Assembly: GCF_014650055.1 (NCBI RefSeq)
Contig: NZ_BMUF01000005.1
Coordinates: forward strand, 309,330 to 373,329
Reading direction: 5' to 3'
Length of the DNA stretch: 64,000 nt
From: Streptomyces malachitofuscus
GTDB lineage: Bacteria > Actinomycetota > Actinomycetes > Streptomycetales > Streptomycetaceae
Part shown: one piece after another, positions 35,752 to 43,994 of the stretch
Position numbering within the stretch: the first letter of the stretch is position 1
Layout of the letters: every line of letters starts with the position of its first letter
Made by a program: the position numbers and the translations under genes
Notes under the pieces: generated by a model
Told to the model about the DNA's origin: nothing
The model's database searches: none
What the model saw: the letters and a program-made list of their open reading frames with translations, nothing else

Positions 35752-37197
35752 ATGTCAGCAGCCGAGGGTCCGCTCGTCGTCGGCGTGGACACATCCACCC
35801 AGTCCACCAAGGCACTGGTCGTCGACGTGGCGACCGGCAGGGTCGTCGCGAGCGGCCAGGCCCCGCACACGGTGACCTCGGGCGCGGGGCGGGAGAGCGA
35901 CCCGCGCCAGTGGTGGGACGCCCTGTCCGAGGCGCTGCGCCAGTGCGGCGAGGCGGCGCACGAGGCCGCCGCGGTGTCGATCGGCGGACAGCAGCACGGC
36001 CTGGTCACGCTGGACGGAGACGGTGAGCCGGTCCGTCCGGCGCTGCTGTGGAACGACGTGCGTTCCGCGCCGCAGAGCCGTCGGCTGATCGAGGAGCTGG
36101 GCGGCGCGAAGTTCTGGGCCGAACGCACCGGAAGCGTGCCCGCCGCCTCCTTCACGGTGACCAAGTGGGCCTGGCTGGCGGAGCACGAGCCGGACGCGGT
36201 GCGGGCCACCCGGGCCGTACGGCTGCCCCACGACTACCTCACCGAGCGGCTCACCGGCGAGGGCACCACCGACCGCGGCGACGCCTCGGGCACCGGTTGG
36301 TGGGCGTCCGGGACGGAGGCGTACGACGAGGAGATCCTGGCGCACGTGGGCCTCGACCCGGCGCTGCTGCCCCGCGTGGTGCGGCCCGGCGAGGTGGCCG
36401 GAACCGTGCGCGACAGCCACGACCTGCCGTTCTCCAAGGGCACCCTGGTGGCCTGCGGCACCGGTGACAACGCCGCCGCCGCGCTGGGCCTCGGGGTGCG
36501 CCCGGGCACACCGGTGATGAGCCTCGGCACGTCGGGCACCGTGTACGCCGTGTCGCGGCACCGGCCGGCCGACCCGACCGGCACGGTCGCGGGCTTCGCC
36601 GACGCGCGCGGCGACTGGCTGCCGCTGGCCTGCACCCTCAACTGCACGCTCGCCGTGGACCGGGTCGCGACCCTGCTGGGTCTGGACCGCGAGGCCGTCG
36701 AACCCGGACGCGGTGTCACGCTGCTGCCGTTCCTGGACGGCGAGCGCACCCCGAACCTCCCCCACTCCTCCGGCCTGCTGCACGGGCTGCGCCACGACAC
36801 CACCGGCGGTCAGCTCCTTCAGGCCGCCTACGACGGCGCGGTGTACTCCCTGCTCGCCGCCCTCGACCTCGTCCTCGACGGGGACGCCGACGCGTCGGAG
36901 CCCCTGCTCCTGATCGGCGGCGGCGCCCGGGGCACGGCCTGGCAGCAGACCGTACGGCGGCTGTCGGGGCGGCCGGTGCAGGTGCCCGAGGCGAAGGAAC
37001 TCGTCGCGCTCGGTGCCGCGGCGCAGGCGGCCGGGCTCCTCACCGGGGAGGACCCGGCGGCGGTCGCCCGGCGCTGGAACACGGCGGCGGGTCCCGTGCT
37101 GGACGCGGTGGAGCGCGACGAGGAGACCCTCTCCAGGCTGGCCGGGGTACTCTCCGACGCGGCCCCGCTGCTGGAACGCGGCACGGACACCGACTGA
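35752..37197 (+). CDS. xylB: Xylulokinase
   Basis: A 481-aa FGGY kinase. Family blocks include GVDTSTQSTKALVVD at the N-terminus (phosphate 1), SIGGQQHGLV (substrate), MSLGTSGTVYAVS (phosphate 2) and LLIGGGARGTAWQQ (adenosine). It phosphorylates D-xylulose with ATP for the pentose phosphate pathway. ATG 35752 follows GGGAGAG. It forms a divergent catabolic pair with xylA and is followed by a hairpin and a ROK regulator. Confidence 0.96.
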   Translation: MSAAEGPLVVGVDTSTQSTKALVVDVATGRVVASGQAPHTVTSGAGRESDPRQWWDALSEALRQCGEAAHEAAAVSIGGQQHGLVTLDGDGEPVRPALLWNDVRSAPQSRRLIEELGGAKFWAERTGSVPAASFTVTKWAWLAEHEPDAVRATRAVRLPHDYLTERLTGEGTTDRGDASGTGWWASGTEAYDEEILAHVGLDPALLPRVVRPGEVAGTVRDSHDLPFSKGTLVACGTGDNAAAALGLGVRPGTPVMSLGTSGTVYAVSRHRPADPTGTVAGFADARGDWLPLACTLNCTLAVDRVATLLGLDREAVEPGRGVTLLPFLDGERTPNLPHSSGLLHGLRHDTTGGQLLQAAYDGAVYSLLAALDLVLDGDADASEPLLLIGGGARGTAWQQTVRRLSGRPVQVPEAKELVALGAAAQAAGLLTGEDPAAVARRWNTAAGPVLDAVERDEETLSRLAGVLSDAAPLLERGTDTD

Positions 37198-37203
37198 CGG
37201 CGG

Positions 37204-37239
37204 CAGGCCGGCACGGTACCGCCGGTCCGTGCCGGCCTG
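37204..37239 (+). terminator. Perfect 13-bp hairpin after xylB
   Basis: CAGGCCGGCACGG (37204-37216) and its exact complement at 37227-37239 with a 10-base loop, 6 bases past the xylB stop. It probably ends or attenuates the xylB transcript before the ROK gene. Confidence 0.8.
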
Positions 37240-37351
37240 TGTGCACGCCCGCGCCGTGCCGTCCCGCCCGCGCGCACCGGCGGTGCCGCCCTTGGGCGCG
37301 GACCGCCGCCGGGGTGACCGGCAGCAACCGACGACGGCGGAGAACCGAGGA

Positions 37352-38572
37352 ATGACGGAGGCAATGAGCGCACCACCGCACAGGACCCGCCCGGCCGGCC
37401 CGGGGCGCGCACTGCCCGACACGCAGCAGGGCATGCGTCGCCGCAACCTCTCGCGGGTGATGCACACCGTCGGCGCCGAGGGGCCGCTGTCCCGCGCCGC
37501 CGTCGCCTCACGCATCGGCCTGACCCGTGCGGCGGTGTCCACGCTGGTCGACGAGCTGATCCGCTCGGGCCTGCTGGAGGAACTGGGGCCCGAGCGGCCG
37601 GGACGCGTGGGCCGTCCCGGTTCGGCGCTGGCCGTGAGCGGACACGGTCCCGCGGGGATCGGCGCCGAGGTGGGCGTCGACCACCTCGCGGTCTGCGCGG
37701 TCGACCTGCGCGGCCGGGTCCGCGCGCGGGCGGTGCGGCACGTCCCGAACCGGGACCGCTCCCCCGAGCCGGTGCTCGGCGACCTCACCGAGCTGATACA
37801 CCGGGTCGTCGCCGAGGCGGAGGGCGAGGGCCTGTGGGCGGCGGGGCTCGCCGTGGCCGTACCGGGTCTGGTGGCCCGCGACGCCCGGACCGTCGTACGC
37901 GCCCCGAACCTCGGCTGGCTCGACACGGACCTCGGGGACCTGCTGCCCGCGAAACTGCCGCTCACCGTGGCCAACGAAGCCAACTTCGGCGCCCTGGCCG
38001 AACTGTGGCTCGGCGAGGGCACCCCGCGCGACTTCCTCCATGTGTCCGCCGAGATCGGTATCGGTGCCGCGGTCGTCGTGGACGGGCGGCTGCTGCACGG
38101 CAACCGCGGCTTCGCGGGCGAGCTGGGCCATGTGCCGGTGTGGCCCGACGGGCCGGCGTGCGCCTGCGGCGGACGCGGCTGCCTGGAGCAGTACGCCGGT
38201 GAGGAGGCGGTGCTGCGCGCGGCCGGGCTGGAGCCGGGCGAGGACCGCGTCGGTCTCCTCGCGGGCCGCGCCGAGCAGGGCGACGCGGAGGTACGGCGCG
38301 CCCTGCACGACGCGGGAACGGCGCTCGGTATCGCCCTGACCGGCGCGGTGAATCTGCTGGACCCGGAGAACGTGGTGCTGGGCGGCGCCCTCTCCGGGCT
38401 CGCTCCCTGGCTGCTGCCCTCCCTGCGCTCGGAACTGGCCCGGCGTACCGCGGGACCGGCCTGCCCCGTCTCGGTGTCCGCGCTGGGCCCCGAGGGCCCG
38501 CTGCTGGGCGCGGCGCACTCGGTGGTCCGGGGGGTGCTGGACGATCCGGCGGCCGTGGCCGAGCGGGTCTGA
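37352..38572 (+). CDS. ROK family regulator, probable xylose repressor
   Basis: A 406-aa ROK protein: N-terminal winged helix (SRAAVASRIGLTRAAVSTLVDELIRSG, about residues 50-76) followed by a sugar-kinase-like domain with GNRGFAGELGHVPV and the zinc site CACGGRGCLEQYAG. In the family the sugar-binding domain releases the repressor from DNA. Its position behind xylB and opposite xylA makes xylose or a derivative the likely ligand. ATG 37352 is used; ATG 37364 is also possible. Confidence 0.88.
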   Translation: MTEAMSAPPHRTRPAGPGRALPDTQQGMRRRNLSRVMHTVGAEGPLSRAAVASRIGLTRAAVSTLVDELIRSGLLEELGPERPGRVGRPGSALAVSGHGPAGIGAEVGVDHLAVCAVDLRGRVRARAVRHVPNRDRSPEPVLGDLTELIHRVVAEAEGEGLWAAGLAVAVPGLVARDARTVVRAPNLGWLDTDLGDLLPAKLPLTVANEANFGALAELWLGEGTPRDFLHVSAEIGIGAAVVVDGRLLHGNRGFAGELGHVPVWPDGPACACGGRGCLEQYAGEEAVLRAAGLEPGEDRVGLLAGRAEQGDAEVRRALHDAGTALGIALTGAVNLLDPENVVLGGALSGLAPWLLPSLRSELARRTAGPACPVSVSALGPEGPLLGAAHSVVRGVLDDPAAVAERV

Positions 38573-38647
38573 CACGGTCGGGCACGCCCTCCAGGCACCC
38601 TGGACCGGCCCCGTGGGTGCGACTACCGCCGCATCACCGGCGTGGCC

Positions 38648-38842
38648 TCACGGCCGGAGACTGCCGACGATGTCGGCGGTCGCCGTGAGGCCGCTGTGGA
38701 TCGTGGGCGCGATGCTCGTGCTGGCCAGATAGAAGCCGAGCAGCAGACAGACCAGCGCGTGGGAGACCTTCAGTCCGCTGTTGCGCAGGAAGATCACCGC
38801 CAGTACCGAGAGCAGCAGCACCACAGAGATGGAAACGGCCAT
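38648..38842 (-). CDS. Small conserved-type membrane protein, 64 aa
   Basis: A 64-aa protein with two membrane helices: SISVVLLLSVLAVIFL and HALVCLLLGFYLASTSIAP. A textbook GGAGGAGG site lies six bases before ATG 38842. I remember similar short proteins as widespread in Streptomyces, but no function is known. It lies between the convergent ROK gene and the phosphodiesterase gene, on the latter strand, 102 bases downstream. Confidence 0.75.
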   Translation of the reverse strand: MAVSISVVLLLSVLAVIFLRNSGLKVSHALVCLLLGFYLASTSIAPTIHSGLTATADIVGSLRP

Positions 38843-38944
38843 CGTCAACCTCCTCCGCCACATCCGATTCGCGGCGTTCGGCCGCAAGTGTGGCGTAGCG
38901 GAGGGTTCGTCCGGGCTGCTCGGCTGTCCTCCGAACGTGTGGTG

Positions 38945-39808
38945 TCACGCCCTCCGGTGGGCGTCGAGGAAGGATTCGAGACCCGCGAGGTCGTCGGTGT
39001 TGAGGTGGTCGACGTCCGCCGCGATCAGTTCGCCCCACAGCGCGTCGCGAGCGGGGCCCGGCAGGTCCGGTGTGGCCCAGAAGCGCACCCGCTGCCCGCG
39101 CGTGTGTGCGGTGCGCACGATGCCGCGCAGCTTCCGGTGTTCGGCGTCGGGGAAGGGACCGACGCCCTGCCAGGTGAAGTTGAGCGTCCAGTTGTCGCTG
39201 ATCAGCGGGACGAACGAGGCCCTGGCGGGGCTGCCGAGGTCGGTGAGCCTGCCGTCGTAGAAGGCGCGGCGTACCCGTTGGGCCTCCATGGGCGCGCGGG
39301 CCGCGCGGTCGCCGGAGATGACCGCGGTGACCGGCCCGGGAATCACCCTGCCGTGCACATAGGTGGTGAACAGGTGCCGGTAGCGGCGCAGACGGCGGTC
39401 GAGTTCCAGATAGGTGGACGCGCCCTCGGTCTTGATGTCGACCAGCAGTTGGAGCGCTCCGCGGTGCCCGCGGTACACCGAGCCGCGGTTCGCGCGGACC
39501 CGCGCGGCGAGCGGATCGAGGTAGAGGGTTTCGAGGGTGCGGGAGGGGTCGAGGTCCTCGGGGTCGTGGGCGACCAGGAGTTGGCCGTCGACCAGGAAGA
39601 TGTCCGCCTCGACGCTCCCGAAGCGGTGGTCCAGGGCGTCGAACAGGGGACGGGGGTGTTCGTAGTCGTTGTGGGCGTGGGCGTGCCACAACGGGCGCGG
39701 ACGGTGCTTCTGTTCGCCTGCCAGCGCCTGGGCCGCGGGCAGTGCGACCGAACCGGCGAGGGCGGCGCCGAGGGTGGTGAGGGCTCTGCGACGGGTGGTG
39801 AGGGCCAT
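38945..39808 (-). CDS. Tat-exported PLC/GDPD-like phosphodiesterase
   Basis: A 287-aa secreted protein. The signal TTRRRALTTLGAALAGSVALP is a twin-arginine type, so the enzyme is exported folded. The mature part begins HAHNDYEHPRPLFDAL and has VEADIFLVDGQLLVAHD, the metal and catalytic residues (Glu/Asp/His) of glycerophosphodiester phosphodiesterase-like TIM barrels; it is closest to Aim6/PI-PLC-like members. It may hydrolyse extracellular phosphodiesters such as glycerophospholipid headgroups. The exact substrate is unknown. Confidence 0.78.
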   Translation of the reverse strand: MALTTRRRALTTLGAALAGSVALPAAQALAGEQKHRPRPLWHAHAHNDYEHPRPLFDALDHRFGSVEADIFLVDGQLLVAHDPEDLDPSRTLETLYLDPLAARVRANRGSVYRGHRGALQLLVDIKTEGASTYLELDRRLRRYRHLFTTYVHGRVIPGPVTAVISGDRAARAPMEAQRVRRAFYDGRLTDLGSPARASFVPLISDNWTLNFTWQGVGPFPDAEHRKLRGIVRTAHTRGQRVRFWATPDLPGPARDALWGELIAADVDHLNTDDLAGLESFLDAHRRA

Positions 39809-39939
39809 GCTCTGCCTCCCTGGAAGTGCCGTACGGGGTCCCAGCGAGTATGAGGTCCCGCGGTGTCCAAGGAGCAGTGCCGTGCGGGGAGTTGGCCGAT
39901 GCGCCGTCGGGTGTTCACTTCACCGGACCGGCAGCGCGC

Positions 39940-39973
39940 GCAGAAGCCCGCCCCCTGGGGGACGGGCTTCTGC
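39940..39973 (-). terminator. Hairpin terminator of the acyl-CoA dehydrogenase operon
   Basis: Arms GCAGAAGCCCG (39940-39950) and CGGGCTTCTGC (39963-39973), with the intervening CCCCCTGGGGGA able to extend the stem to about 16 bp. It lies 13 bases beyond the stop of the last operon gene on the minus strand. Confidence 0.8.
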
Positions 39974-39986
39974 GTGGTCCGGGCTG

Positions 39987-41072
39987 TCAGGGTGCGCGCA
40001 GGTCGACCAGTTCGGCGAGCGTCTCGCGGTGGGCGCCCGCCGTGCCGTGGGCGATCGAGTCGGCCTTGGCCCGCTTGAGGCACAGATGCACGGGGTGTTC
40101 CCACGTCATACCGATGCCGCCGTGCAGTTGCAGTGCCTCCTCGGCGGCGCGGACCGCGACGGGCGCGGCGTAGGCCTGGGCGACGGCGACGGCCATGTCG
40201 GCGTCCTCACCGGTGGCCAGGGCGTCGGCGGCGTTGCGCGCGGCCGCGCGGAGGCCGGCCACATCCAGCCACAGCTGGGCGAGCCGGTGCTTGAGGGCCT
40301 GGAATCCGCCGACGGGCCGGTTGAACTGCTTGCGCTCCTTCAGGTAGCGGACGGTCTCGGTCAGCGACCGGTCGGCGAGGCCGAGTTGCTCCGAGGCGAG
40401 CAGTCCGGCGCCGGCCCGCAGGGCACGGCGTACGGCGAGTTCCGCGTCGCCGAGGCGGCGTCCCTGAGCGCCGTGGAGGGAGATCCGGGCGAGGGGCCGG
40501 GTGAGGTCCAGGGACGTCTGCGGGGTGACGGTGACGCGGTCGGCCTCCACCGCGTACAGCCCGCCGTCGTCCGCCGGCACGAGCAGTACGTCGGCGACGG
40601 CGGCGTCCGCGATGCCGGTCAGCTCCCCGTGCAGGGCGCCGTTGTCGAGCCGTACGGTGGCGAACGCGGCGCCGGGAGCCAGGTGCAGCCCCACGGCGAG
40701 GGCGCCGATCCGGCGCCCGGCCGCCAGGCCGGCGAGCAGTTCGCCCGCCGCCTCGCAGGCCATCAGCGCCTCGGTGGCCACCACGGCGCTGGTCAGATAC
40801 GGCACCGGAGCGACCGCGCGCCCCAGTTCCTCCAGCACCACGGCGGCTTCCCGGTGGGTGGCGCCCTGACCGCCCCTGTCCTCGGGGACCAGCAGGCCGG
40901 CGAGGCCCATGCCGTCGGAGAGCGCCTTCCACAGGGACAGGTCGTGCGGGGCGTCCGACTCGCAACGGGCGATCACGTCCGCCGCGTCGCAGTGGTCGGT
41001 GAGCAGGTCCCGGACGGCGGCGCGCAGCGCCTCTTCCTCCTCGGAGTACAGCAGGTCCGGCTGTGTGCTCAT
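39987..41072 (-). CDS. Acyl-CoA dehydrogenase, last gene of a three-gene operon
   Basis: A 361-aa FAD-dependent acyl-CoA dehydrogenase. Helical N-terminal domain with LLVPEDRGGQG, and C-terminal helices with TVRYLKERKQFNRPVGGFQALKHRLAQ and LQLHGGIGMTWEHPVHLCLKRA. The middle beta domain is short and lacks the usual FxxTEPxxGSD motif, a common feature of the second subunit in heteromeric (steroid-type) dehydrogenases. Its ATG overlaps the upstream dehydrogenase stop (ATGA). The two probably form an alpha2beta2 enzyme. Confidence 0.87.
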   Translation of the reverse strand: MSTQPDLLYSEEEEALRAAVRDLLTDHCDAADVIARCESDAPHDLSLWKALSDGMGLAGLLVPEDRGGQGATHREAAVVLEELGRAVAPVPYLTSAVVATEALMACEAAGELLAGLAAGRRIGALAVGLHLAPGAAFATVRLDNGALHGELTGIADAAVADVLLVPADDGGLYAVEADRVTVTPQTSLDLTRPLARISLHGAQGRRLGDAELAVRRALRAGAGLLASEQLGLADRSLTETVRYLKERKQFNRPVGGFQALKHRLAQLWLDVAGLRAAARNAADALATGEDADMAVAVAQAYAAPVAVRAAEEALQLHGGIGMTWEHPVHLCLKRAKADSIAHGTAGAHRETLAELVDLRAP

Positions 41073-42250
41073 CGGGCCAGGTCCTTCCATGCGACGTCCT
41101 TGTCGGTGCGCGGCTCGGCCGGGAGGCCCAGGACGCGCTCGGCGACGATGTTGAGCAGGACCTCACTGGTCCCGCCCTCGATGCTGTTGCCCTTGGAGCG
41201 GAGGTAGCGGTAGCCGGCGTCGCGCCCGGTGAAGTCGACCAGTTCGGGGCGGCGCATGGTCCAGTCGTCGTACAGCAGGCCCTCCTCGCCGCCCAGTTCC
41301 ACCTCCAGACCGCTGATCTCCTGGTTGAGGCGGGCGAAGGCGAGTTTCATGCCGGCGCCCTCGGGGCCGGGCTGTCCGGCGACGAGCTGCTGGCGCAGGC
41401 GTTCGCCGGTGAGCCGGGCGACCTCGGCGTCGACCCAGAGCTTCAGCAGCCGCTGGTGCAGGTCGTGGGTGCGCAGTTCGGGGCGTTCGCGCCAGGTCTT
41501 CGAGACCGGGCCGATCATGCCGCCCTCGCGGGGCAGCCGCATGCCGCCGATGGCGACGCGCTCGTTGTTGAGGGTGGTCTGTGCGACTCGCCATCCGTCA
41601 CCGGTCCCGCCCAGACGGTGGGCGTCGGGGATTCGCACGCCGGTGAGGAACACCTCGTTGAACTCGGCCTCGCCGGTGATCTGGCGCAGTGGCCGCACCT
41701 CGACACCGGGGTCGGTCATGTCGCAGACGAAGTAGGTGATGCCGCGGTGCTTGGGCACGTCCGGGTCGGTGCGGGCGATGAGGATGGCCCAGCGGGCGAG
41801 ATGGGCGCTGGACGTCCACACCTTCTGCCCGTTGACCACCCACTCGTCGCCTTCACGGACGGCGCGGGTGCCGAGCGCGGCCAGGTCGGAGCCGGCGCCG
41901 GGCTCGCTGAAGAGCTGGCACCAGACCTCCTCGCCGGTCCACAAGGGCTTCAGGAAGCGCGCCTTCTGCTCCTCGGTGCCGTACTGGAGGATGGTCGGCG
42001 CGGCCATGCCCAGGCCGATGCCGATGCGGCGCGGGTCGTTGTCCGGGGCTCCGGCGGCCTGGAGTTCGGCGTCGACGACGGGCTGGAGGGAACGCGGGAG
42101 GCCGAGTCCGCCGAGCCCTTCGGGGAAGTGCACCCAGGCGAGGCCGGCGTCGAAGCGGGCGCGCAGGAAGTCGAGGCGGCCGGTGTCCGCGGGCGGATGG
42201 GCGGCCAGCAACTCCTGGGCGCGGCTGCGCAGTTCGGCGGCATCGGTCAT
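41069..42250 (-). CDS. Acyl-CoA dehydrogenase, catalytic-type subunit
   Basis: A 393-aa acyl-CoA dehydrogenase with CQLFSEPGAGSDLAAL (flavin/substrate motif), GDEWVVNGQKVWTSSAHLA and a C-terminal SKGNSIEGGTSEVLLNIVAERV. Both the SEPGAGSD and GGTSEV motifs are intact, in contrast with the overlapping downstream dehydrogenase, so this is the better FAD-binding half of a likely heteromer. It overlaps the upstream oxidoreductase by ATGA. Substrates of such pairs are often branched, cyclic or steroid side-chain CoA esters. Confidence 0.9.
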   Translation of the reverse strand: MTDAAELRSRAQELLAAHPPADTGRLDFLRARFDAGLAWVHFPEGLGGLGLPRSLQPVVDAELQAAGAPDNDPRRIGIGLGMAAPTILQYGTEEQKARFLKPLWTGEEVWCQLFSEPGAGSDLAALGTRAVREGDEWVVNGQKVWTSSAHLARWAILIARTDPDVPKHRGITYFVCDMTDPGVEVRPLRQITGEAEFNEVFLTGVRIPDAHRLGGTGDGWRVAQTTLNNERVAIGGMRLPREGGMIGPVSKTWRERPELRTHDLHQRLLKLWVDAEVARLTGERLRQQLVAGQPGPEGAGMKLAFARLNQEISGLEVELGGEEGLLYDDWTMRRPELVDFTGRDAGYRYLRSKGNSIEGGTSEVLLNIVAERVLGLPAEPRTDKDVAWKDLAR

Positions 42251-43224
42251 GCGGCGGCTCCGTTCTCCAGCGAGGGCAGCACGGCGACCCGCCCGGTGGT
42301 GACACCGTCGGCGACCCGCTGCACGGCGTCGGCGGCCCCCGCGAGCGGGACGCGCTCGCTCACCAGCGGCTTGATCGCGCCCTGGGCGGCGAGGCCGGTG
42401 AGCTGCTCGTGGCAGTGCTGGACCAGCTTGGGGTTCTTGGTGTTGTACAGGCCCCAGTGCAGGCCCAGGATCGCGTAGTTCTTGATCAGTGCGTGGTTCA
42501 GGGCGGGGCTGGGGATGGACCCGCCGGCGAAGCCGACGACGACGATCCGACCCTCGAAGGCGACGGTCTTGGCGGACTGGGTGTAGGCCTCGCCGCCCAC
42601 CGGGTCGAAGACCACGTCCGCGCCGCGTCCGCCGGTGGCCTCCTTGACCGCGGCGACGACGTCCTGTTGGCGTCGGTCGATCACCGTGTCGCAGCCCAGT
42701 TCGCGGGCGACGGCCACCTTCGCGGCGCCGCCGACCACGCCGATGACGGTGGCGCCCGCCGCCTTGCCGAGCTGCACGGCGGCGCTGCCGACGCCGCCCG
42801 CGGCGGCGTGGACGAGCAGGGTCTCGCCGGCCTCCAGGCGGGCCCGCCGATGCAGGGCGAACCAGCCCGTCTGGTAGCCGATGTGCAGGGCCGCGGCCTG
42901 GGCGTCGTCCAGCGCGTCCGGGGCGGGCAGCAGGGCGGCGGCGTCCGCGACGGCGTACTCGGCGAAGCCGCCGTGGGGCAGCGCGGGGTTGGCGATCACC
43001 CGGCGCCCGTCCTCGGTCTCGCCGCAGATCTCCACGCCCGGGGTGAACGGCAGCGGCGGCCTGACCTGGTACTGGCCCCGGCACATCAGGGCGTCCGGGA
43101 AGTTGATGTTGGCGGCGCGCACCTTCAGCAGGACCTGTCCCTCACCGGGCGCCGGCCGCTCCGTCTCCGCGAGGCGCATCACCTCGCCCGGCTCGCCGAG
43201 CTCGTGCACTTGCCATGCCTGCAT
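42247..43224 (-). CDS. NADPH:quinone oxidoreductase / zinc-free MDR enzyme
   Basis: A 325-aa medium-chain dehydrogenase/reductase. It has ANINFPDALMCRGQYQ, the Rossmann stretch LLVHAAAGGVGSAAVQLGKAAGA and VVFDPVGGEAY, but no structural-zinc cysteines, which is the quinone-oxidoreductase pattern. It reduces quinones or enoyl substrates with NADPH. ATG 43224 follows GGAGG by seven bases. It starts the operon with the two dehydrogenases, suggesting sequential oxidation and reduction of one acyl-CoA substrate. Confidence 0.9.
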   Translation of the reverse strand: MQAWQVHELGEPGEVMRLAETERPAPGEGQVLLKVRAANINFPDALMCRGQYQVRPPLPFTPGVEICGETEDGRRVIANPALPHGGFAEYAVADAAALLPAPDALDDAQAAALHIGYQTGWFALHRRARLEAGETLLVHAAAGGVGSAAVQLGKAAGATVIGVVGGAAKVAVARELGCDTVIDRRQQDVVAAVKEATGGRGADVVFDPVGGEAYTQSAKTVAFEGRIVVVGFAGGSIPSPALNHALIKNYAILGLHWGLYNTKNPKLVQHCHEQLTGLAAQGAIKPLVSERVPLAGAADAVQRVADGVTTGRVAVLPSLENGAAA

Positions 43225-43282
43225 GCGGGGCCTCCACGGGACTGTGAACGTCGTGTTCGCCGGACCGGATCCATCGCATACT

Positions 43283-43294
43283 AAGCGGTCGCTT
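43283..43294. promoter_or_regulatory. Candidate operator AAGCG-gt-CGCTT upstream of the operon
   Basis: A perfect palindrome AAGCGGTCGCTT lies 59 bases before the start of the oxidoreductase gene. The AAGCGnnCGCTT form is a common kind of TetR-family operator in actinomycete fatty-acid and acyl-CoA gene clusters (from memory). No TetR gene is adjacent; the XRE-cupin gene next door is an alternative regulator. Confidence 0.4.
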
Positions 43295-43341
43295 GCCCAT
43301 CGGGGAACAGTCTCGTCCCTCACATCCGCCGGCCGCCGGTG

Positions 43342-43917
43342 TCAGCCCCGCCGGGGACGTGCCCGCACGTGCATCCGCTCCCCCTGGGGACCGAAGAGAC
43401 TGAGGAACTCCACGGGACCTTCGCCCGTCGACCCGAACCAGTGCGGCACGCGCGTGTCGAACTCGGCCGCCTCCCCCGCGGCCAGCACCACGTCGTGCTC
43501 GCCGAGCACCAGCCGCAGTTTGCCGGACAGCACGTACAGCCACTCGTACCCCTCGTGGGTGCGCGGTTCGGGTTCGAGCTTCCGCTTCGGTTCGAGCACC
43601 TTGTACGCCTGGAGCCCGCCGGGCTGGCGGGTGAGCGGCCAGTGGGTGCGGCCGTAGCGCTGGATCGGCTCGGACGCGCGGATGCGCGGATCGCCGACCG
43701 GCGGGGCACCGACCAGTTCGTCCAGCGGCACCTGATGGGCCTGCGCGATCGGCAGCAGCAGTTCGAGACTGGGTTTGCGCAGCCCGGACTCCAGCCGCGA
43801 GAGGGTGCTGACGGATATGCCGGTCGCCTCCGACAGCGCCGCGAGGGTCACCTCGCGCTCCTTCCTGATCCGCCGCAGCCGGGGTCCCACATCCGCCAGA
43901 ACGTCTTCGGTCGTCAT
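43342..43917 (-). CDS. XRE-cupin transcriptional regulator
   Basis: A 191-aa regulator: an N-terminal Cro/C1 helix-turn-helix (TLAALSEATGISVSTLSRLESGLRKPSLE, residues 24-52, split here for reading) followed by a cupin (residues 110-185) with the pattern EWLYVLSGKLRLVLGEHDVVL. Such proteins sense small ligands through the cupin. It is divergent from the flavoprotein gene with 77 bases between them and is the likely regulator of it. Confidence 0.88.
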   Translation of the reverse strand: MTTEDVLADVGPRLRRIRKEREVTLAALSEATGISVSTLSRLESGLRKPSLELLLPIAQAHQVPLDELVGAPPVGDPRIRASEPIQRYGRTHWPLTRQPGGLQAYKVLEPKRKLEPEPRTHEGYEWLYVLSGKLRLVLGEHDVVLAAGEAAEFDTRVPHWFGSTGEGPVEFLSLFGPQGERMHVRARPRRG

Positions 43918-43994
43918 ACCGCTATTGCAGGATCGGCAAAGTTGTTTGTCAATGCGGCAGTGCTGGGCGACCGTCGTCCCAGGAGGTGGTCACG

